From a virus, in the IMG/VR virus record IMGVR_UViG_3300022926_000094, positions 1 through 27,313 of that record: 27,313 nucleotides of DNA. The stretch is one strand, 5' to 3'. The position numbers were made by a program, and so were the translations under genes. Shown one piece after another: positions 1 through 4,550 of this stretch (the first letter of the stretch is position 1; the number at the start of each line of letters is the position of its first letter). Below the pieces are notes generated by a model. It ran no database searches and was not told the DNA's origin. It worked only from the letters and a program-made list of their open reading frames with translations.

Positions 1-113
1 TCAACAAGATAATTACGATTACGCCATATTATAGCTTCGTTAATTATTTTATTTAAGTTGAAAGACTCTTTTAGAGGCCAACAACCTACCCATAGTGTAT
101 AGTACTCCTTCAT
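1..113 (-). CDS. Hypothetical protein, partial (runs off left edge)
   Basis: This is the 5' part of a minus-strand gene that starts at the ATG at 113-111 and stays open for 37 codons to the window edge. The visible product begins MKEYYTLWVGCWPLKESF and is rich in aromatic residues and Asn/Ile; I do not recognise it. Its ATG shares one base with the TAA stop of the cysteine protein upstream (TAATG arrangement), so it is probably translated by coupling. The upstream codons include GGGGAGAG, which could serve as a ribosome binding site. The junction supports a real gene, but the function is unknown. Confidence 0.5.
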   Translation of the reverse strand, partial: MKEYYTLWVGCWPLKESFNLNKIINEAIIWRNRNYLV

Positions 114-313
114 TACATCTCTCCCCATCCTGCTGATGTTAACCAAGGCTGATCATCTTTATATTGATTCTCACGCTGCTTTCTAGTGTGCTCACAGTTA
201 TCGCATAGCAATAGCTGACCACGGATACCAGTAGAACCACAATCGGATTCGACTGGACGATAGTCATACCCTGATGGTACGTACTGGGTTACTTTGTTTG
301 TGCATCTAGACAT
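113..313 (-). CDS. Small four-cysteine protein, possible zinc ribbon
   Basis: The product is a 66-aa hydrophilic protein. I chose the ATG at 313-311 over the upstream TTG at 319 because a GAGGA ribosome binding site lies seven bases before the ATG. Four cysteines (C4, C25, C37 and the CDNC motif ending at C40) are spaced so that a single zinc site is plausible; this is inferred from spacing only. The motif YVPSGYDYRPVESDCGSTG is followed by a hydrophobic strand and CDNC, as in small zinc-finger-like proteins of marine phages. The C-terminal third is charged, then Trp-rich. The gene overlaps the end of the 162-aa gene by eight bases and is coupled to the partial gene downstream. The role is unknown. 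Confidence 0.6.
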   Translation of the reverse strand: MSRCTNKVTQYVPSGYDYRPVESDCGSTGIRGQLLLCDNCEHTRKQRENQYKDDQPWLTSAGWGEM

Positions 314-794
314 ATTCAAATCCTCTTTTAACTTTATTTAGATCATTTTCTGATCGCTTAATACTTGATAATCCACGTTTAAGAGAATCATAGCATTCAC
401 TCTCTATAAACTCTTTAGCTTTCTTATATTGATCTTTAGTAGGTTCTCTTCTAAAGTCATCTTTATACTTTAAAGGATTCTCATATCTATCTATAATATT
501 ACGAGAATCATTTTCTTCTGTTTCAACTTTCCATTTAAGTTTATTATGATTAATTTGTTTAACATCTATCGTATCTAACAGGTAATCTTCGAAGCTATCA
601 TAAACTTCTTTAGTTGATATAGATAAATCATATGCTTCATAAAGACCTTCTTTAGCATACTTATCGCTATCAACATCTTTATAATACTTTAAAGCTTTTT
701 CAGCTTCTTTACGAGTGCTAAACTGATGTATTACATAGCAGTTAGCTATATGATCTGTGTAATCTGTTTCGATTAATTGATATATGACTTGCAT
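306..794 (-). CDS. Hypothetical protein, 162 aa, charged
   Basis: The product is a 162-aa, highly charged soluble protein rich in Lys, Glu, Asp and Tyr, with no signal peptide or membrane segment. The N-terminal 60 residues (beginning MQVIYQLIETDYTDH, then a Lys/Glu helix at about 28-40) could form a small alpha/beta domain. The C-terminal half looks helical and basic. The start at 794 has a clear AGGAGA site five bases upstream. The stop overlaps the next gene by eight bases, so the two are in one leftward operon. I recognise no family or catalytic motif. Confidence 0.6.
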   Translation of the reverse strand: MQVIYQLIETDYTDHIANCYVIHQFSTRKEAEKALKYYKDVDSDKYAKEGLYEAYDLSISTKEVYDSFEDYLLDTIDVKQINHNKLKWKVETEENDSRNIIDRYENPLKYKDDFRREPTKDQYKKAKEFIESECYDSLKRGLSSIKRSENDLNKVKRGFEYV

Positions 795-893
795 GATATT
801 CTCCTGTCATTTTGTTTGTCCCCGGAAGACCCTACAAAGACCCTCCAGATTACCCACGCCTCGCATAGGTAGCCTTGCAAGATCCTCTAAATG

Positions 894-939
894 GCCTCAG
901 AATGTACTCTGAGTGCTCCTCTGTGGCACACTCTGAGGC
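894..939. repeat. Inverted repeat in a GC-rich spacer
   Basis: Perfect 8-base arms GCCTCAGA (894-901) and TCTGAGGC (932-939) bracket 30 bases. The left arm can alternatively form a local hairpin, CTCAGA with TCTGAG (898-903 with 908-913 approximately). The element lies just downstream of the 67-aa minus-strand gene. It has no U-tract on the minus strand, so it is not a clear terminator for that gene. On the plus strand CTCTTTTA follows the second arm, but no plus-strand gene precedes it. It may be a structured or processed RNA segment. Confidence 0.4.
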
Positions 940-953
940 TCTTTTAGGGTTAT

Positions 954-1157
954 TTATAGGCTATTTAACACACGCAGAGTAAACCCGTAAGGATTTGACT
1001 GATACGCTTGGTAATCTTTTAAAGACACCTCTTTCATAGACACACCATCTTGTATGACTTCATCAATATACGCATGAATCTCGTCATTAGACATTTCAGG
1101 CTTCTCTTTTGTCTGCTCTTTCACAAGCATTACCATTGTTGCTGTTAAGCTTTCCAT
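954..1157 (-). CDS. Hypothetical protein, 67 aa
   Basis: The product is a 67-aa soluble protein with an N-terminal hydrophobic stretch (TATMVMLV), an acidic helical middle (EKPEMSNDEIHAYIDEVIQD) and a C-terminus ending in TLRVLNSL. The start at 1157 is supported by an AGGAGA ribosome binding site six bases upstream. The gene follows the second tiny membrane-peptide ORF by only 13 bases, so it is probably co-transcribed with it. The function is unrecognised. Confidence 0.55.
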   Translation of the reverse strand: MESLTATMVMLVKEQTKEKPEMSNDEIHAYIDEVIQDGVSMKEVSLKDYQAYQSNPYGFTLRVLNSL

Positions 1158-1170
1158 GATTCTCTCCTGT

Positions 1171-1236
1171 TTAGCTTACAATAAAGGCTAATAGACACAT
1201 TGCTAGTATTATAACAATTTCTTTATAAGTGAACAT
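1171..1236 (-). CDS. Tiny hydrophobic peptide, 21 aa (putative membrane peptide)
   Basis: The ATG at 1236-1234 opens a 21-codon frame ending in TAA at 1173-1171. After MFTYKE come about 15 hydrophobic residues (IVIILAMCLLAFIVS), enough for one membrane helix. The ATG overlaps the TAA of the 20-aa ORF upstream by one base, and an AAGGA sequence lies six bases before it. The next gene starts 13 bases downstream. Overlap, ribosome site and hydrophobicity together support real translation despite the length. Function is unknown; a chance ORF in AT-rich DNA is the alternative. Confidence 0.45.
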   Translation of the reverse strand: MFTYKEIVIILAMCLLAFIVS

Positions 1237-1298
1237 TAGCTGTCCTTAGATGCATAAAAGAATATTGCTATGATTGCTATAGGAATTAAAATTTCCAT
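1236..1298 (-). CDS. Tiny hydrophobic peptide, 20 aa (putative membrane peptide)
   Basis: The ATG at 1298-1296 opens a 20-codon frame with product MEILIPIAIIAIFFYASKDS: a 14-residue hydrophobic helix followed by a short polar tail, the layout of a single-pass membrane micropeptide. It has a strong AAGGAG site seven bases upstream. That leader is nearly identical to the one before the 114-aa gene at 1714. Its stop overlaps the start of the next tiny ORF. A canonical ribosome site directly before such a short hydrophobic frame is the best evidence that it is expressed. Function is unknown. Confidence 0.5.
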   Translation of the reverse strand: MEILIPIAIIAIFFYASKDS

Positions 1299-1317
1299 AA
1301 TGTTTCTCCTTTGGTTT
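1296..1317 (-). promoter_or_regulatory. Duplicated translation-initiation leader, copy 1
   Basis: These 22 bases, carrying AAAGGAGAAACATTATG on the minus strand, match 1712-1733 with a single mismatch. They hold the ribosome binding site and start codon of the 20-aa membrane peptide. Such conservation of a non-coding leader suggests duplication of a gene-start cassette or selection on initiation strength. Confidence 0.6.
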
Positions 1318-1330
1318 CAGTCTAAATGAC

Positions 1331-1368
1331 TGACATAGGACACCCCGAAGGATGCCCTATAGCTGTCA
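1331..1368 (-). ncRNA. Hairpin with UUCG tetraloop in minus-strand transcript
   Basis: On the minus strand an 11-bp stem (two G-U pairs; arms 1335-1345 and 1350-1360) is capped by C(UUCG)G, an unusually stable tetraloop. An outer TGAC/GTCA pairing (1331-1334 with 1365-1368) extends it past a four-base bulge. It sits directly after the stop of the 114-aa gene and about 30 bases before the 20-aa ORF. No U-tract follows, so a transcript-processing or stabilising hairpin is more likely than a classical terminator. The UUCG reads correctly only on the minus strand, which fits the gene direction. Confidence 0.55.
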
Positions 1369-1369
1369 C

Positions 1370-1714
1370 TTAAGCCATAGTAGCTTGATCATCAAATGCT
1401 TGCTTTAAAGCTCTATCTAAGTCTGACTCTTCATGATATTCAAATGAACCGAACCAACGATTAGGATCAAATCCACCAAATGCTTCAAAGACAACAGGAA
1501 ATTTACCCTTCATGCCACGAAGAAGCTCATCACAAAAAGCTAAACGTTCCTCATTATTAGAACCATAGCGATAAAGATGACACATACGAACTCTACCATC
1601 TGAACATGTAGCAAAGATAGTATGTCCACGATCATGCTTTACTGATTTAAGTTCTTCAATAAAGACTACTTCAGACTTACGTGAAGCCATACCTGCGTTC
1701 TTAACGTTAAACAT
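1370..1714 (-). CDS. Hypothetical protein, 114 aa
   Basis: The product is a 114-aa soluble protein with an apparent small alpha/beta fold: strands around VVFIEEL and TIFATCSDGRVRMCHLYRYG (residues about 16-52), a helix (EERLAFCDELLRGM), then FPVVFEAFGGFDPNRWFGSFEYH and a terminal helix. It has no membrane segment. The start at 1714 has an AAAGGAG site with near-ideal spacing. Hairpins flank the gene on both sides. I do not recognise the family. Confidence 0.6.
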   Translation of the reverse strand: MFNVKNAGMASRKSEVVFIEELKSVKHDRGHTIFATCSDGRVRMCHLYRYGSNNEERLAFCDELLRGMKGKFPVVFEAFGGFDPNRWFGSFEYHEESDLDRALKQAFDDQATMA

Positions 1715-1733
1715 AATGTTTCTCCTTTAGTTT
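1712..1733 (-). promoter_or_regulatory. Duplicated translation-initiation leader, copy 2
   Basis: This is the second copy of the 22-base leader described at 1296-1317, with one mismatch. It carries the AAAGGAG site and ATG of the 114-aa gene. The sequence further upstream differs between copies, but both are preceded by GC-rich hairpin-forming segments. Confidence 0.6.
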
Positions 1734-1756
1734 ACGTTAGTGACCTATCTCATCAG

Positions 1757-1823
1757 TGTATGGAGGTCATCCCATACAGACACCGGAGACGGGTTAGCTA
1801 GACCCTGAGGGAATGTCCCCGGT
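1757..1823 (-). ncRNA. Pair of hairpins in minus-strand spacer
   Basis: Two potential stem-loops lie side by side. TGTATGG (1757-1763) pairs with CCATACA (1772-1778) around an 8-base loop. ACCGGAGAC (1782-1790) pairs with GTCCCCGGT (1815-1823) through 9 bp including one wobble pair, and its interior can form a smaller stem (GGGT with ACCC) or CCC-TGA-GGG. They lie between the 57-aa membrane gene and the 114-aa gene. No U-run follows on the minus strand, so the role may be RNA stability or attenuation rather than termination. Confidence 0.45.
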
Positions 1824-1833
1824 ATGTTTCGAA

Positions 1834-2007
1834 TTAAAGAGTAAACAATGATATCATGCAGCACAAAGCACCAAAGGTTAGTGCCATAGATGCCCCAAAG
1901 ATTTCATTAGCGTCACGTTGCCAAGAACCAATTATAAGCCAAGGTAAACCTATTACAACGAAAGAAAAGACTCCAATAGTCGAAAACAAAGTAAAGAAAA
2001 AATTCAT
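1834..2007 (-). CDS. Small two-helix membrane protein, 57 aa
   Basis: The ATG at 2007-2005 is preceded by a near-perfect Shine-Dalgarno site (TAGGAGGTGT, at 2011-2020), the strongest in this arm. The 57-aa product has two hydrophobic helices, about residues 4-28 (from FFTLFSTIGVFSFVVIGLPW) and 41-57, joined by a short polar loop (GSWQRDANEIFG). It ends MISLFTL and has a CC pair at 49-50. It is the first gene of the leftward arm. A plus-strand frame over the same bases is basic, low in complexity and lacks a good ribosome site, so this minus frame is the real gene. Small phage inner-membrane proteins can act in superinfection exclusion, lysis or host takeover; nothing here decides which. Confidence 0.7.
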   Translation of the reverse strand: MNFFFTLFSTIGVFSFVVIGLPWLIIGSWQRDANEIFGASMALTFGALCCMISLFTL

Positions 2008-2187
2008 AATACACCTCCTAAGTGTTATTAATGAATGGGGGGTTCAAAACAGAAGTAGGGGGAAGTAGGAACGTAGGATTCATTTTTAAACACACACAGA
2101 GGAGTCCCCAAAATTTTCCAAGGGGGCCACCAAAATAAAAATCACAATATTTTAAAACTCTTTATTTTTCAATAACTTATTAGAAGC
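2008..2187. promoter_or_regulatory. Divergent intergenic region before terminase
   Basis: These 180 bases separate the leftward arm from the rightward packaging and structural genes and should hold promoters for both. A weak sigma70-like pair can be read on the minus strand: TTGAAA (2172-2167), a 17-base spacer and TATTGT (2149-2144). The region also holds iterated AAGTAGG motifs at 2053-2059 and 2063-2069 with ACGTAGG at 2071-2077, and CCCC (2106-2109) facing GGGGG (2122-2126) across AAAATTTT. No long ORF crosses it on either strand. Its place beside terL makes it a candidate for packaging or regulatory sites. The promoter assignment is tentative. Confidence 0.4.
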
Positions 2188-3873
2188 ATGGTTAAGGAAA
2201 AACCCAGCGATATCAAGAAGTTAGCAGAGGGCTGCATGGGATTAAACAATCGACAAAAACTTGAATTACTTAAAGAAAAGAAAAGACGAGAGAAACAAGA
2301 ATATTACAAAGATAATTTCGAAGACTTTGCTAAAGAGCATATTAAGATTATTACAAAAGAGTCTTCTAAAGGATTTGTACCTTTTGAGTTTAATGATGCT
2401 CAGAAGGTTATTAATGAACAACTAGAGCAACAACTAAAGGATACAGGAAAGGTAAGAGCTATTATTCTTAAGGCTCGACAACAAGGTATTTCTACTTATT
2501 GTGCTGCTAGAGTATTTTGGAAAACGTATTATAATGCTTACACTAGATCAGTCGTTATGGCTCACGATAGCCCTACTTCGGATGCTTTGTTTGCTATGTC
2601 TAAGAACCTTATTCAATATATGGATGATGATATTAGACCTTCCTATAGTAGGTCGAATGCTAAAGAAATCCAGTTTGAACATAACAATGCAGGTTATAGA
2701 TTATATACTGCTGGCTCACCCGAGGCAGGTAGGGGAACTACGCCTACAATTGCTCACTTATCAGAAGTTGCATTTTGGCAACATGATGAAAAGATTCTTG
2801 CGGGTTTATTCCAAGGGATATCCCAAGCTGATAACACAGAGGTTATCCTTGAATCAACTGCAAACGGAGCTTCTGGGGAATTCTATAGGCTCTGGAAAGG
2901 AGCAGTAGAAGGAAAGAATGGTTATATCCCTGTATTTGTTCCTTGGTTTCTTACTGAAGAATATAGATTAACTCCTCCCGGTGAACTAGAATACACTGAG
3001 GAAGAAAAGAAGTTAATTGAGAAATATAACTTAGATGATGCTCAATTATACTGGAGACGATTTAAGATTGAAGAATCGGGGGCTAGGAAATTCCAACAAG
3101 AATATCCTGCAGAACCTGATGAAGCCTTTATTGTATCTGGATCTAATGTCTTTAGTACTGAAATAGTTAATGATATGCTTCCTAAAGCACCCCGTAAACG
3201 TTTAAGATTTAATGATGAATTTGGATCTTGGGACGATAATAGGGAAGGGGAGTTACAAGTATGGATACCCCCTACGTTTGATGCTAAATATGTTATAGGG
3301 GCTGATGTATCTTTAGGTACTAATCAAGATTATTCTATAGCTACTGTATTTAATCCTGAGCGTAAACTATGTGCTATGTATCGAACTAATATTATGGACC
3401 CAGGTACATTTGGGGATATTTTATTTTATTTAGGTAGATACTACAATAATGCTCTATTAGCTGTAGAAAGTAATAGTATAGGTAATACAACATTAGATCG
3501 TCTAATGCAAATGTCTTATCTTAATTTATATTATGAAACTAAAGTAGCATCTATGAGAACTAAAGATACTACTCGATTAGGGTTCCGTACTACTGCTGCT
3601 AGTAAGCCTAGGATTATAGGATATTTAAAAAGGTTGGTAGAAGATCTAGATATAGATGTTCCATCAGAAATTATTATCCAAGAATTAAAAGATTATATTG
3701 CTAATGATAATGGTAAGACTGAAGCCCTATCGGGTTCTCATGATGATACCATTATGGCTATAGCAATTGCTATGGAAGTATTAAGAACCCATAGTGATAG
3801 ATTAACGTCTGATACTGTTTCTTGGCGAGATAAAACCAATAGTTATATGGAGGATTCTACAATATGGCTGTAG
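2188..3873 (+). CDS. terL: Terminase large subunit (packaging ATPase and nuclease)
   Basis: This is the DNA-packaging motor and genome-cutting enzyme, which docks on the portal, at 561 aa, a usual length. The ATPase domain has a Walker A-like KARQQGIST at residues 95-103, a Walker B region TIAHLSEVAF at 187-196 with E193 as the likely catalytic base, and a coupling motif LESTANG at 221-227. The RNase H-like nuclease domain shows its acidic residues in GADVSLG (D373), AVESNS (E427) and SHDDT (D519/D520). The first ATG (2188) has a poor ribosome site; Met17 at 2236 is an alternative, and the Lys/Glu-rich N-terminus is not needed for the core fold. The 3' end overlaps the next gene by 10 bases. 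All catalytic motifs are intact. Confidence 0.93.
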   Translation: MVKEKPSDIKKLAEGCMGLNNRQKLELLKEKKRREKQEYYKDNFEDFAKEHIKIITKESSKGFVPFEFNDAQKVINEQLEQQLKDTGKVRAIILKARQQGISTYCAARVFWKTYYNAYTRSVVMAHDSPTSDALFAMSKNLIQYMDDDIRPSYSRSNAKEIQFEHNNAGYRLYTAGSPEAGRGTTPTIAHLSEVAFWQHDEKILAGLFQGISQADNTEVILESTANGASGEFYRLWKGAVEGKNGYIPVFVPWFLTEEYRLTPPGELEYTEEEKKLIEKYNLDDAQLYWRRFKIEESGARKFQQEYPAEPDEAFIVSGSNVFSTEIVNDMLPKAPRKRLRFNDEFGSWDDNREGELQVWIPPTFDAKYVIGADVSLGTNQDYSIATVFNPERKLCAMYRTNIMDPGTFGDILFYLGRYYNNALLAVESNSIGNTTLDRLMQMSYLNLYYETKVASMRTKDTTRLGFRTTAASKPRIIGYLKRLVEDLDIDVPSEIIIQELKDYIANDNGKTEALSGSHDDTIMAIAIAMEVLRTHSDRLTSDTVSWRDKTNSYMEDSTIWL

Positions 3874-4307
3874 ATAATGCCAAGATTGATGCGGCTAAAG
3901 AAAGACTAAAAGATCATCCGGGTGGTGATAACCTTAAGATGATTACTGATAGTAACAAAGCTAAAGAATATCAAAGGAGGTCTGTTGAAGCACGTAAGAG
4001 GAATAAAGAGCGTATTATAGGACTGAAAGCCTTCTGGAAAGACTTCGATAAAGCGGGTCTAGAAATTGGCGGAGATGATATTAAAGGTCTTGATGTCCTT
4101 AAATTTCTCATGAAGAAAGCTATTCATGATGAAGACTTTGAGTTGGCAGGGCAGTATGCTGAAAAAATTGCCCAGTATGAAACTCCAAAGCTAGCTTCTC
4201 AACAAGTTACACAAACTAATATTGATCTCAAAGATCTGTCTGATGAAGAATTCCAGGCAGAATTGAAGAGGCTAGAACAAGAAAACTCCAAGAATAATTC
4301 GGAGTAA
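3864..4307 (+). CDS. Possible terminase small subunit or packaging accessory protein
   Basis: The product is a 147-aa, charged, mostly helical protein. Residues 35-60 are strongly basic (NKAKEYQRRSVEARKRNKER). The C-terminal third contains LAGQYAEKIAQYETPKLASQQ, then a short strand and DLKDLSDEEFQAELKRLEQ. A helical oligomerisation region ending in an LSDEE-type helix resembles the C-termini of some phage small terminases, and the gene abuts terL. Against this, small terminases usually precede terL, and I cannot see a clear helix-turn-helix. It starts inside the last codons of terL (10-base overlap), so translation is probably coupled. Packaging accessory is the safest reading. Confidence 0.45.
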   Translation: MAVDNAKIDAAKERLKDHPGGDNLKMITDSNKAKEYQRRSVEARKRNKERIIGLKAFWKDFDKAGLEIGGDDIKGLDVLKFLMKKAIHDEDFELAGQYAEKIAQYETPKLASQQVTQTNIDLKDLSDEEFQAELKRLEQENSKNNSE

Positions 4308-4334
4308 CAAGATTTCTACTATGTCCTCACCTGC

Positions 4335-4359
4335 GTCCGGCAGGGGTAGAGAACCGGAC
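4335..4359 (+). other. Short GC-rich hairpin in intergenic gap
   Basis: GTCCGG (4335-4340) can pair with CCGGAC (4354-4359) around a 13-base loop. The downstream sequence AACTTTAAATAG is only weakly T-rich. It may attenuate transcription between the packaging genes and the portal, or be a processing site. It is too short to call a terminator. Confidence 0.3.
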
Positions 4360-4368
4360 AACTTTAAA

Positions 4369-4387
4369 TAGATAGATAGGTAGATAG
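4369..4387 (+). repeat. TAGA tetranucleotide repeat
   Basis: About five tandem units of TAGA/TAGG (TAGA-TAGA-TAGG-TAGA-TAG) lie directly before the ATG at 4389. The run occupies the place of the ribosome binding site; the AGG in the third unit is the only Shine-Dalgarno-like sequence. Slippage here could alter spacing and expression of the small gene downstream. Confidence 0.5.
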
Positions 4388-4388
4388 T

Positions 4389-4550
4389 ATGTCTCGATTT
4401 AAACAAATTACACCATTAGGTACTTCAAAACCTGCTGATCCTCAAAAACCTCCGCCAAAGCCAACTATGCCAAAGCCAGGTACTTATACTGTAGAGGATT
4501 TAGGTAGATCAGGAATAAGAAGAGTGCCTACTAAAGGAGGTTATAAATAG
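4389..4550 (+). CDS. Small proline-rich protein, 53 aa
   Basis: The ATG at 4389 opens a 53-codon frame ending in TAG at 4550. The product begins MSRFKQITPLGTSKPADP, has a Pro/Lys-rich middle (QKPPPKPTMPKPG) and ends VEDLGRSGIRRVPTKGGYK. It looks intrinsically disordered and basic. The stop shares a base with the GTG start of the portal gene (TAGTG), and the last codons supply the portal's AAGGAGG ribosome site, so translation of this ORF probably controls portal initiation. Similar small disordered proteins occur before portal genes in marine podoviruses, as far as I recall. Function is unknown. Confidence 0.6.
   Translation: MSRFKQITPLGTSKPADPQKPPPKPTMPKPGTYTVEDLGRSGIRRVPTKGGYK

Noticed and set aside
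815-945. tRNA or other standard RNA gene in the GC-rich spacer
   Set aside because: No acceptor stem, anticodon arm or T-loop consensus could be fitted on either strand.
1856-2068. Plus-strand 70-aa frame
   Set aside because: It lies opposite the 57-aa membrane gene, has no good ribosome site, and its product is basic and low in complexity; the minus frame has a near-perfect Shine-Dalgarno site and clean helices.
2501-2908. Plus-strand 135-aa frame inside terL
   Set aside because: It is a shifted-frame shadow of the intact terminase ATPase domain, Leu-rich and without a ribosome site.
4321-4371. 16-aa frame starting at ATG 4321
   Set aside because: It has no ribosome binding site, ends within the repeat, and covers the hairpin at 4335-4359.
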